A DNA stretch of 64,000 nucleotides. Origin: Paenibacillus dendritiformis (GTDB lineage: Bacteria > Bacillota > Bacilli > Paenibacillales > Paenibacillaceae). How positions within the stretch are numbered: position 1 is the first letter of the stretch; each line of letters starts with the position of its first letter. Below are positions 1 through 7,311 of the stretch, piece after piece. Made by a program: the position numbers and the translations under genes. The notes beneath the pieces were generated by a model, which saw only the letters and a list, made by a program, of their open reading frames with translations, was not told the origin of the DNA and did no database searches. The stretch spans positions 1-64,000 of the forward strand of contig NZ_LDIG01000062.1 of NCBI RefSeq assembly GCF_015845845.1. Reading direction: 5' to 3'.

Positions 1-2
1 TA

Positions 3-203
3 ATTAAACTAACATTGGACTGTAATAAGTCGACATGGGATCTCCTTCAGTTGATTCGCATCTATGCGGAAAAACCATGGGAAAATTTGATCGCTGCACT
101 CAACCGCAAGCCGACCCGAACATCTAGGGGACGACCAAAGCGAAATGGGAGACGTCCGAAAAAGGCAACGAAGTCGATGAAACCGAAACTGATTGTGAGG
201 TAA
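3..203 (+). pseudogene. C-terminal remnant of a transposase (probable DDE/IS4-like)
   Basis: The frame is open from the left edge of the window and ends in a very basic tail (clusters such as RGRPKRNGRRPKK). The segment before it reads WDLLQLIRIYAEKPW, which resembles the C-terminal end of DDE transposases of Paenibacillus insertion sequences. The only possible starts in the window are weak (TTG) and have no ribosome-binding site, so this is the end of a gene lying to the left or an IS remnant. The family assignment comes from the look of the tail, not from catalytic residues, which lie outside the window. Confidence 0.45.
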
Positions 204-372
204 TGACAAACGAAAAATACTTTTACATATAATGGATAACGCGCAGGGTCTATTTCCAGCTCGACTTTTTTAGACTTAGCGCGGACATTGCAGATGTAAA
301 TATATATCATATATTGATGTTAATTGAAATTAGATTATGAACTAACCGCTCGATGCAACGCTAGTGCATAAA

Positions 373-560
373 CGCAGGATTTTTCTCGATTTAAGACGCT
401 TTTTGATGATATTCCTGCAAAAGCGCATCAATTTTTCCGATTTTTCCTTTCAATCCACTGGCGCAGCTGAAATTCCTGCATTTTTGCAGGAATCCCTGTA
501 ACGGAGTACCCGTCATAAGAGAAAACTGCATTTTCGCAGTATTTCGGCAAGTCGAGCGGC
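373..560 (+). repeat. Dispersed intergenic element, copy 1
   Basis: The segment shares an exact 20-mer (positions 411-430, ATTCCTGCAAAAGCGCATCA) with positions 29418-29437. Good similarity continues on both sides: the next 30 or so bases align with few changes, and further on both copies carry an AATTTCGCAG or ATTTTCGCAG motif followed by TTTCGGCAA and a CGAGC motif. It contains a perfect hairpin (ATTCCTGCA, TTTT, TGCAGGAAT, 471-492). No open frame is shared, so it is a non-coding repeat, possibly a MITE-like or REP-like element. Confidence 0.6.
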
Positions 561-925
561 GAGAAGCGAAGTGGATGCAAAGCGGAAGCAGAGTTGGGAA
601 AGCAGAGTGGAAACAAAACGGGAACAGAGAGGGGAAGCAAAGCGGAAGCAGAGTTGAAAGTAGAGTGGAAGAAAAGCGGGAGCGGAGTGAACTCAGATCG
701 AAATCAGAGTAAAAGCAAAATTGTACAGAACTAAGCAGAAGCAAAGCAGAGCCAAACCGATCGAAACAGATGGAAGCTGAAGCGAAGCAGAGTCCAAACC
801 GAATCCAAGCAGATCTGAAGGAAAATCGAAGTAGAGTTCGAAGCAGAGTTCGAAGCAGAGTCGAAGGAGATTCTAAACAAATAGCGAAGCAGAATCGAAG
901 CAAGGTCCAAACAAAACCGAAGGGT
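545..925 (+). repeat. Purine-rich degenerate short-repeat tract
   Basis: About 380 bases on the + strand consist largely of A and G, in imperfect copies of GAAGCAGAGT, GCAAAGCGGAAGCAGAG and similar 5-12-base words. The clearest part (about 825-870) has TCGAAGCAGAGT-like 12-base units in tandem. The strand asymmetry is strong. It is not coding in any frame with a start signal. It sits between the left part of the dispersed element and the 1065-1106 hairpin. Confidence 0.6.
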
Positions 926-1064
926 AGATCCAAACCATATTGACTCAAACAGCACCATATCAGCAAAACGAACAAAGCCCACCCCGTCGTCACCTCGAAT
1001 AAATGACATCATAAAGCATTGGGCATGTCCGCCAAAAACATGCGACTCCATATTCACAAGCTGG

Positions 1065-1106
1065 GGCTGTCTCACTGCATCTGGCCGCTGCTTATGAGAC
1101 AGCCCC
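1065..1106 (-). terminator. Hairpin with 12-bp stem, possible terminator or end of the dispersed element
   Basis: The arms GGGGCTGTCTCA and TGAGACAGCCCC are perfectly complementary and enclose an 18-base loop. It lies 30 bases beyond the end of mhqD on the minus strand, so it may end that operon, although no clear U-tract follows. A shorter version (TGTCTCA/TGAGACA) is found beside copy 2 of the dispersed element near 29590, so it may instead be an element boundary. Confidence 0.5.
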
Positions 1107-1136
1107 GTTTGTTCATTCGCCGGTAGGCAATCGCAT

Positions 1137-1748
1137 TTACTTCAAAAACTTGCCGCGGAACCAGTCCGCGGCCGCCTCCGCCTCGGTGGAGGTCAACTGA
1201 TGGCCGTACCGCTCCCAATGAACGGTTACGTCCGAGCCCGCTCCGCGCAGCAGCCCTTCCAGCTCTTCCGTCTCCTGCGGCGGGCAGATCGGGTCGTTCT
1301 TGCCCGCCCCGATAAAGACAGGGATCCCGTTCAAATCGGGCAGCACGACGCCGCGTCGCGGAACCATCGGATGATGGAGAATGGCGCCGGCCCATGCCTC
1401 TTGAATATGGAACAGCAGGCTGGCCGCGATATTCGCGCCATTGGAATAGCCGACGGCCACAAGATTGCGCCGATCGAACCCGTACTGTTCCGCCGCTTGG
1501 TCCAGGAATTCGTTCACTTCTCCCGTCCGGAACAGCAGATCCTCTTCATCGAAGACCCCTTCCGCAAGCCGCCGGAAGAAGCGCGGCATTCCGTTCTCCA
1601 GCACATTGCCGCGCAGGCTGAGCACCGGCGATTCCGGCGAGATCATGCGGGCCAGCGGCACCAGATCGCGCTCCGAACCGCCCGTCCCGTGCAGCAGCAC
1701 CAGCGTCGGGGCCGACTCGTCCGTCCCTTTTTCGTACAAATGTCTCAT
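1137..1748 (-). CDS. mhqD: MhqD-like carboxylesterase (alpha/beta hydrolase)
   Basis: A 203-residue alpha/beta hydrolase of the phospholipase/carboxylesterase family. HGTGG near residue 20 forms the oxyanion region, GYSNG places the nucleophile at Ser102, and Asp152 (KNDP) and His183 (YGHQ) complete a catalytic triad. In Bacillus, MhqD is induced by methylhydroquinone, catechol and diamide under control of MhqR and helps in electrophile detoxification. Here its start overlaps the end of the upstream dioxygenase gene by 4 bp, so the two are translationally coupled. The natural substrate is not evident from sequence. Confidence 0.85.
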   Translation of the reverse strand: MRHLYEKGTDESAPTLVLLHGTGGSERDLVPLARMISPESPVLSLRGNVLENGMPRFFRRLAEGVFDEEDLLFRTGEVNEFLDQAAEQYGFDRRNLVAVGYSNGANIAASLLFHIQEAWAGAILHHPMVPRRGVVLPDLNGIPVFIGAGKNDPICPPQETEELEGLLRGAGSDVTVHWERYGHQLTSTEAEAAADWFRGKFLK

Positions 1749-2695
1749 GCTTCTCCCTCCTTAAGCGGTCTGACTTCGATCGGAAGCAGATTCGCTTCAA
1801 TCCGGGTGCGGTGCGGCTCGAACCATTCCGGCAGCATCAGGCTCTCTCCGAGCGACTCGAACGGCTCATCGCGCGTGAAGCCCGGCGGATCCGTCGCAAT
1901 CTCGAACAAAATCCCGCCGCTCTCCCGGAAATAGACGGCGTTGAAATATTGCCGGTCCACGATCGGCGTCGGATGATAGCCGCTCTGCTCCACCTTGCTT
2001 CGCCATTCCGCATGCTCCTCGTAATCGCGGGCCCGCCAGGCGATATGGTGCACAGTCCCTGCGCCTCCGACTCCCGGCTCCATGTCTGACTTCGGAATAT
2101 CAATCAGATTGCCGAGCTCCCCGGCGGCGCCGAAGCGGACGAATCCGGCGTCCTCGCCTACCCGGGTCAAGCCGAGCACATGCTCGAGCACGCTCATCGT
2201 CTGGCTGGCATGCACGCTGAACAGCACCGCTCCGCCGAAGCCCTTGATTGCCTTGTCCGCCGGAATTCCGCCGAACGACCATTGGCTGGCCGGACCTTCC
2301 TCCCGTTCCACCAGTTCCAGCCGCAAGCCTTCATTATCTGTAAACTGGACGTATTTCTCTCCAAAACGGCGGCCTGTCATAACGGAAATGCCGAACCGTC
2401 TCAGCCGCGCTTCCCAGAAGTCCAGGGCCCCCGGCGGGACGACATACGTCGTCATGCCGACCTGGCCGCCCCCGATGCGGCCCCCGCGGGAATCGGGCCA
2501 CGGGAAGAACGTAATGATCGTACCCGGACCGCCAACCTCGTTCCCGAAATACAAATGGTATACTTCAGGGGCATCGAAATTAACCGTCTTCTTGACGAGC
2601 CGCAAGCCCAGAACGCCGGCATAAAAGTCAACGTTCGCCTGCGGATCGCGTGCAAAAGCCGTAATGTGATGAATCCCTGCCGTATGCAAACTCAT
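1745..2695 (-). CDS. mhqO: MhqO-like ring-cleaving dioxygenase (VOC superfamily)
   Basis: A 316-residue protein with two vicinal-oxygen-chelate domains (about 5-140 and 155-285). Likely metal ligands are in GIHHIT near the N-terminus, VHHIAW near 218 and GILFEIATDP near 270. The family opens hydroquinone or catechol-type rings and belongs to the MhqR regulon in Bacillus. A ribosome-binding site (AAAAGGAGAG) lies before the ATG. It is the first gene of a two-gene unit with mhqD, behind a promoter that overlaps an MhqR-like operator. The exact substrate is inferred from the family and from the pairing with mhqD. Confidence 0.85.
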   Translation of the reverse strand: MSLHTAGIHHITAFARDPQANVDFYAGVLGLRLVKKTVNFDAPEVYHLYFGNEVGGPGTIITFFPWPDSRGGRIGGGQVGMTTYVVPPGALDFWEARLRRFGISVMTGRRFGEKYVQFTDNEGLRLELVEREEGPASQWSFGGIPADKAIKGFGGAVLFSVHASQTMSVLEHVLGLTRVGEDAGFVRFGAAGELGNLIDIPKSDMEPGVGGAGTVHHIAWRARDYEEHAEWRSKVEQSGYHPTPIVDRQYFNAVYFRESGGILFEIATDPPGFTRDEPFESLGESLMLPEWFEPHRTRIEANLLPIEVRPLKEGEA

Positions 2696-2711
2696 ATGGA
2701 TCTCTCCTTTT

Positions 2712-2784
2712 TATCTCGGTATAAATAAATTACACTCATTAATATCTCGATTTAAAGATATTATATTTATCTCCTTCTGTCAAG
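2712..2784 (-). promoter_or_regulatory. Promoter and MhqR-like operator of mhqOD
   Basis: The interrupted palindrome at 2743-2760 (TATCTCGATTTAAAGATA) closely follows the Bacillus MhqR box as I recall it (tATCTcgAAtTCgAGATa). A half-site, TATCTCGG, recurs at 2712. On the minus strand a perfect -35 TTGACA (2779-2784) is spaced 18 bp from TATCTT (2755-2760), so the operator overlaps the -10. That fits repression relieved by quinones. No mhqR gene is in the window. Confidence 0.7.
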
Positions 2785-2852
2785 TGTGCCCCGTATCCCC
2801 CGCCCTCAGTCAACAAGGCATGCCCCCCTCGTCCCTGTTTGGTTTTCCGCGA

Positions 2853-2884
2853 CCAAAAAACCGGCTCCGCAAAGGAACCGGCTC
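2853..2884 (-). terminator. Rho-independent terminator of the DASS transporter
   Basis: On the minus strand a GCCGGTTCC / GGAGCCGGT stem with two G-U pairs and a 5-base loop is followed by six T residues. It lies about 90 bases after the stop of the transporter gene. Confidence 0.75.
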
Positions 2885-2974
2885 GGTCAACATGTATGAC
2901 AAGCGGCTGATGAACGCTCTGGCGCCATGGGCAACCGCTTGCTTCGGCTATCACGTTTTCCCCACTGCAGCAAC

Positions 2975-4615
2975 CTAGCCCTGCGCTTTCGTCAAGAGAC
3001 TTTCCGGAATCGCATTCAGATCAATTCCGAAAACGATCGGCAGCAAATAATATACGGCAAGAATAATGATAAGTGTTGCGAATACGTTTACAGAAAATCC
3101 GGCCCGGACCATGTCGATAATTTTTAATTTCCCCGTCCCGAATATAATCGCGTTGGGCGGCGTGCCGACAGGCAGCATAAAGGCGCAGTTGGCCGCCATG
3201 GCGCAAGGGATCATGAGCGCGAACGGATGAATGCCAAGGGCGATCGCGAGCGCGGCGACGACAGGCAAGATCATCGTTGCGGTTGCCGTATTGGACGTGA
3301 TCTCGGTCATCATCATGATCAAAAGCGTAGCGCAAGAAATAATGACAATGAGATGAAAACCGTCAAGCATCGTCAACTGTTCTCCCATCCAGTCAGACAG
3401 ACCGCTGGAGCGGAAGCCCGCCGCAATCGCCAGTCCGCCTCCAAACAGAAGCAGCACGCCCCAAGGAATGTCCTTCGAATCGCTCCAATTCAAAATACGG
3501 GAGCTTGCTTCTCCTTTGGCCGGAATCATAAATAAAAGGGCCGCGGCCATAATCGCAATCATCCCGTCCGAGATGCCGGGGACAGGCACGAACAAACCGC
3601 CGTCCACCCATAAGAACTCGCGCGTAATCCACATAAAGGCAGCGAAGACGAACACGAGGCCAACCATGCCTTCTTCATAGGAGGTTTTGCCAAGCTTGCT
3701 GCGCTCGCTCTGAATTAACTCTCTTCCGCCCGGAAGCTGGCGGATCGATGTTTTGAACTTGATTCTCCCCAAATAAAACCACGTCGAGACAAGCATAAGC
3801 ATGACGACCGGAACGGCAAACAGCATCCACTGGGCAAAGGAGATGGAAATGCCGAATAATTCATTCATTTGGGCGACAAGAATAATGTTGGGCGGCGTGC
3901 CGATCAGTGTTCCCAGCCCGCCTATCGTGCCTGCATAGCCGATGCCAAATATAAGGGACTTCTCGAACTTCGGCAGCTCCTCTTCCTCCGGCTTGCCAGC
4001 CAAAGTGCTCGCAATCTGGGCCGTAATCGCCAATCCCATCGGGACCATCATCATGACGGCTGCCGTGTTGGACACCCACATCGACAAAAATCCCGTTGCG
4101 GCCATAAAGCCCAGCAGGATGCGCTGCGTGCTCGTACCGATGAGCGAAATAATAAAGAGAGCCAATCTTTTGTGCAAATTGCACTTTTCCATCGCGGTGG
4201 CGATAAAAAAGCCGCCCAGGAACAAAAAAATAATATCGTTGCCGTAGGACGAGGCGACCGCGCTGCCTTGCATCGCTCCCGTGACAGGCAGCAGGATCAG
4301 CGGCAGCAGAGATGTAGCCGGAATCGGAATCGCCTCGGTAATCCACCACGCCGCAATCCATAACGTAACGGCGAGCACGGATTTCCCTTCCGCAGACAAT
4401 CCATCTGGCTGGAAAAATAACATCGTCAACATAAACAAAGCAGGTCCCAATATAAATCCGACAAGCTGAGCTGGGGCATACGGCTTGTTGGACTTCACGC
4501 CAGGCCGAACGCCTCCCTGATCTGCTGCTTGGCCGGACACCGTCAATACCTCTTTCGTTCGCTTATGCTGTGCCCACAGGCTGCGCCAAGCGGATACAAC
4601 CAATTGCTTCATCAT
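2975..4615 (-). CDS. SLC13/DASS family sodium:dicarboxylate symporter
   Basis: A 546-residue membrane protein with about 11-12 hydrophobic segments after a polar 45-residue N-terminus. It has the two SNT signature motifs of the DASS family (Ser182-Asn183-Thr184 and Ser441-Asn442-Thr443) and the paired GTPPN motifs (about 239 and 480), which bind sodium and the carboxylate. Likely substrates are succinate, malate, fumarate or citrate. The two-component system of CitST/DctSR type just upstream on the same strand supports di- or tricarboxylate uptake. A GGGGGA site lies before two adjacent ATG codons (4615 and 4612), so either could start. Confidence 0.88.
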   Translation of the reverse strand: MMKQLVVSAWRSLWAQHKRTKEVLTVSGQAADQGGVRPGVKSNKPYAPAQLVGFILGPALFMLTMLFFQPDGLSAEGKSVLAVTLWIAAWWITEAIPIPATSLLPLILLPVTGAMQGSAVASSYGNDIIFLFLGGFFIATAMEKCNLHKRLALFIISLIGTSTQRILLGFMAATGFLSMWVSNTAAVMMMVPMGLAITAQIASTLAGKPEEEELPKFEKSLIFGIGYAGTIGGLGTLIGTPPNIILVAQMNELFGISISFAQWMLFAVPVVMLMLVSTWFYLGRIKFKTSIRQLPGGRELIQSERSKLGKTSYEEGMVGLVFVFAAFMWITREFLWVDGGLFVPVPGISDGMIAIMAAALLFMIPAKGEASSRILNWSDSKDIPWGVLLLFGGGLAIAAGFRSSGLSDWMGEQLTMLDGFHLIVIISCATLLIMMMTEITSNTATATMILPVVAALAIALGIHPFALMIPCAMAANCAFMLPVGTPPNAIIFGTGKLKIIDMVRAGFSVNVFATLIIILAVYYLLPIVFGIDLNAIPESLLTKAQG

Positions 4616-4627
4616 TCATCCCCCATC

Positions 4628-4657
4628 TGTAAGCGCTTTCGTTAATTTTGTTACAAA
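4628..4657 (-). promoter_or_regulatory. cre-like site and small palindrome upstream of the DASS transporter
   Basis: TGTAAGCGCTTTCG (4628-4641) matches the catabolite-responsive element consensus TGWAANCGNTNWCA except at the last base, 13 bases before the start codon. It suggests CcpA repression. An adjacent TTTGT-T-ACAAA inverted repeat (4647-4657) is a candidate site for the cognate response regulator. Both are motif inferences. Confidence 0.5.
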
Positions 4658-4724
4658 TTTATTTATCTGTATACATTTTTTAACTAATGTCATGGGTTTT
4701 GTAACTAAAAAAAGCGCCTGTGAC

Positions 4725-4758
4725 AGAAAAAAAGCTCGCCGCCACCGCGCGCGAGCTT
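4725..4758 (-). terminator. Terminator of the two-component operon
   Basis: On the minus strand AAGCTCGC pairs with GCGAGCTT around a GC-rich loop and runs into seven T residues. The left arm overlaps the stop codon of the response regulator gene. It separates the regulator operon from the transporter gene, which therefore has its own promoter. Confidence 0.85.
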
Positions 4759-5491
4759 ATTCAACCCGTATCTTTTCTTCTTTTTGCAAAAGGGAAAGCA
4801 CGTAATCCAGCCCCTCTGCGCTGAGCTTATACTGCTGGAGCGGGCGGCCGCTGCCTTGATAGCTGACATCGCTGATCAAAGTGTTATTTTCCTCCAGAAA
4901 GCGCAAATATTTGCGCAAAGACACTCTGGATATCCCCGTCAATTCAGCCAATTCGGCCGTGGAGAACCAGCCTGCCAGCTTGTTAATCTCGCGCAGGACG
5001 CGAAGAAACGTTTCTTTCGTAATCCCTTTGGGCAGGCTCTCCCCGATCCAATCTTTGTTCCCGCATCCCCGGTGGAACAGCGCATCAACCTCTTCCTGCT
5101 GAATGCCTTCTTTCCGCATATGGACGCATCGGTACTTGTACCGCATAAGCGCCTCCCGGAACCGTTCAAAATCAAAGGGCTTGATTAAATAATCGACGGC
5201 CCCGTAACGAAGAGCCGTTTGCACGGACTCGCGGTCATTCGCTGAAGAAACCACGATAACATCTACCGCAAGGTTGGCTCTCCTTGCATTGACGAGCACA
5301 TCAAGCCCGTTCTTGTTCGCCATATATACGTCCAGCAAAACTAAATCGATTTCTCCGCTCTGGAGCATTTCCCAGCCGGCTTCGATTCCGGCAGCCGTTC
5401 CGGCCAATGCGAAGCCCGGCACCTTGTCCACGTACATTCCGTTGAACTTCGCCACCATCGGGTCATCTTCAATAATCAAGACTTGAATCAT
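4757..5491 (-). CDS. CitT/DctR-type response regulator
   Basis: A 244-residue response regulator with an N-terminal receiver (Asp9-Asp10 acidic pair, phospho-acceptor Asp54 in LVLLDVYM, Lys104 in YLIKPF) and a C-terminal helix-turn-helix (about 170-215, TAELAELTGISRVSLRKYL) typical of the CitB/DcuR class. Its ATG overlaps the stop of the kinase gene in an ATGA junction. Family members activate carboxylate transporter genes, and the DASS transporter directly downstream is the obvious target. Which carboxylate is sensed cannot be told, so no gene symbol is given. Confidence 0.88.
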   Translation of the reverse strand: MIQVLIIEDDPMVAKFNGMYVDKVPGFALAGTAAGIEAGWEMLQSGEIDLVLLDVYMANKNGLDVLVNARRANLAVDVIVVSSANDRESVQTALRYGAVDYLIKPFDFERFREALMRYKYRCVHMRKEGIQQEEVDALFHRGCGNKDWIGESLPKGITKETFLRVLREINKLAGWFSTAELAELTGISRVSLRKYLRFLEENNTLISDVSYQGSGRPLQQYKLSAEGLDYVLSLLQKEEKIRVE

Positions 5492-7098
5492 GCCTGGTAT
5501 GGGATGCGCACCGTCAATGTCACCCCGTCTCCTTTCCTTGAGGATATATGTACCGTCCCGCCTGTGTCCGCCGCCGCTTTGTGTATCAGATGGAGGCCGT
5601 AGCCCCTTCCTTCTCCTTTGGTGGATTTCCCTTTCCCGATTTTTCCGGCAAGCTCCTCCGCCAGACCCGGGCCATTATCCCGCACCGTCCATTCCAGACA
5701 GCCATCCCTTGCGGAGGACAGTTCTACCGCGACTTCTTTCTCCTCCTGCCCCGCAATCGCTTCATAGGCGTTGTCCAATGAATTGCCGATGATCGTGATC
5801 AACGCGTCAAGAACTTCCGGCCGCGCAATGGACGGCCACGCTTCCCGTCCTGTCAGCGTCACTTCGACGTCATGCTCCTGCAGGAAGCTGAGTTTGTTCA
5901 GTAAAAATCCCGCTATCACCGGGTCCTTCACATGGTTGTAGACCCAGCCCACATCCTTTTGATAATGAGTGGAAATCCGCTTAATATATGCCTGAAGCTC
6001 CTTGTATGATTCCGTATGCACCATGGCGGATATGACGTGAAGCTTGTTCATGAACTCATGCGTGTGCACCCTCAGGCTTTCCGCATAATTTTTGACGCCC
6101 GACAGTTGCTCCAGCATGCTCGTCAGCTCCGTTTTATCCCGGAACGTAGCCAGCGCGCCCACCAGTTTGCCGGCAGCCTTGACAGGAACGCAGTTCACGA
6201 CGATTTCCAAATTGTTCAATGTTTGCTGCTGGTCCAGCTCTACTCTTGGGTGAATCAGTACGTCCTGCAGCTTTGATTGAGGCATAAACTCCCCCACATG
6301 CCTTCCAACCGGTTCGGCGCGAAGACCCGCCCGCTTGAATATGTCCCGGGCTGCCCGATTCGCGACCACCATGATCCCCTGTTCGTCAATGGCGACGACT
6401 CCTTCGCGAACGGAAGCGAGCATCGCCTCTCTTTCCTCCAGGAGCTTCGCGATTTCCGCCGGCTCCAGGCCGTGCATCGAGCGCTTGACCTTCTGCGCCA
6501 GCAGCAGCGCCCCGATCAAGCCTGCCGCCAAGCCTACCCCCATGCCGAGAAGGATGATTTTTTGGCTGCGCAGCACCGCGTCATTGATTTTATCCTTCGC
6601 TATCCCGACCGCCACGGCGCCAAGCTGCTCTCCCCCGTCCCAGATCGGCATAAAGGCGCGCATCGACTCCCCTAACGTGCCGACAGCGACTGAAGTATAA
6701 CTTTTCCCTTGCAGGGCGGGCCCTTCGTCTCCTCCGACAAATGTTTTGCCAATCATCTCTTCGTTCGGATGAGAGAGACGAACGCTGTTCATATCCATGA
6801 CCACGATATACTCCACGTTTGTATCCGCTTTCACTTTCATCGTATAAGTCTGGACGGGGCCGCCATAGGTTCCGTTGCGAAGGCTGTCCAGAATGGTCGG
6901 AGTCTGACCGACCGCGCTGGCGATGGCTTGCGCCCTCTCTTCCAGACTTCTCTGAGTCGCGGCCGCATAATCGTTCGCGATAAGGATGCCGGTCAGGGCG
7001 AGAGCCATGGCGACCACGACAGTGATTAGCCACAGGATAAGCGTCTTTAATTGATAAGGCCGACTGGGGAAAAGAAATCGTTCGAGACCGTGTGTCAT
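5488..7098 (-). CDS. CitS/DcuS-type sensor histidine kinase
   Basis: About 536 residues: a first transmembrane helix (about 20-42), an extracytoplasmic sensor domain (about 45-170, PASTA-like PDC fold expected), a second helix (about 180-202), a cytoplasmic PAS domain (about 220-320), a dimerisation segment with the HEFMNKLH box (phospho-acceptor His near 347) and a GHKL ATPase domain (NSLDNAYEA, DNGPGL, GKGKSTKGEGRGYGL). This is the CitA/DcuS architecture, which senses citrate or C4-dicarboxylates outside the cell. The ATG chosen is preceded by GAGGTG; a GTG 9 bases upstream lacks a spaced site. Confidence 0.87.
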   Translation of the reverse strand: MTHGLERFLFPSRPYQLKTLILWLITVVVAMALALTGILIANDYAAATQRSLEERAQAIASAVGQTPTILDSLRNGTYGGPVQTYTMKVKADTNVEYIVVMDMNSVRLSHPNEEMIGKTFVGGDEGPALQGKSYTSVAVGTLGESMRAFMPIWDGGEQLGAVAVGIAKDKINDAVLRSQKIILLGMGVGLAAGLIGALLLAQKVKRSMHGLEPAEIAKLLEEREAMLASVREGVVAIDEQGIMVVANRAARDIFKRAGLRAEPVGRHVGEFMPQSKLQDVLIHPRVELDQQQTLNNLEIVVNCVPVKAAGKLVGALATFRDKTELTSMLEQLSGVKNYAESLRVHTHEFMNKLHVISAMVHTESYKELQAYIKRISTHYQKDVGWVYNHVKDPVIAGFLLNKLSFLQEHDVEVTLTGREAWPSIARPEVLDALITIIGNSLDNAYEAIAGQEEKEVAVELSSARDGCLEWTVRDNGPGLAEELAGKIGKGKSTKGEGRGYGLHLIHKAAADTGGTVHISSRKGDGVTLTVRIPYQA

Positions 7099-7202
7099 CT
7101 TGGCCACCTCGCATGTTCTAGCCTATTTTTACAAAAATGGAGCACACTATATCAATATAACGGAAAGTTGAAAATTGAACTAGTCCCGATCCGCAGATGC
7201 GG

Positions 7203-7251
7203 CAAAAAGCACTCCCATCGCGCATATCCATCCCTGCGCATCGGAAGTGCT
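7203..7251 (-). terminator. Probable terminator of the PAS kinase gene
   Basis: AGCACTTCC and GGGAGTGCT arms, with inner GATGCGC/GCGCGATG pairing, form a long hairpin followed by TTTTTG on the minus strand, about 60 bases beyond the kinase stop codon. Confidence 0.65.
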
Positions 7252-7311
7252 GTAGTCTCTCGTTCCGCCCTATCGGATCTGCTCCCCGCTTCGCTCAAGC
7301 CGCCGCCTTCT

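Larger units (their letters stand above)
204..1136. other. Long gene-free stretch with dispersed element and purine-rich tract
   Basis: No convincing coding region is present. The open frames on the minus strand (a Leu/Ser/Phe-rich 200-residue frame and its overlaps) arise from the purine-biased low-complexity DNA and lack ribosome-binding sites. The stretch holds an AT-rich segment next to the transposase remnant, copy 1 of a dispersed intergenic element, a degenerate purine-rich repeat and a 12-bp-stem hairpin, listed separately. Confidence 0.7.

Noticed and set aside
391-993. A 200-residue minus-strand frame rich in Leu, Phe and Ser
   Set aside because: It is the complement of the purine-rich repeat tract and has no start signal or conserved motif.
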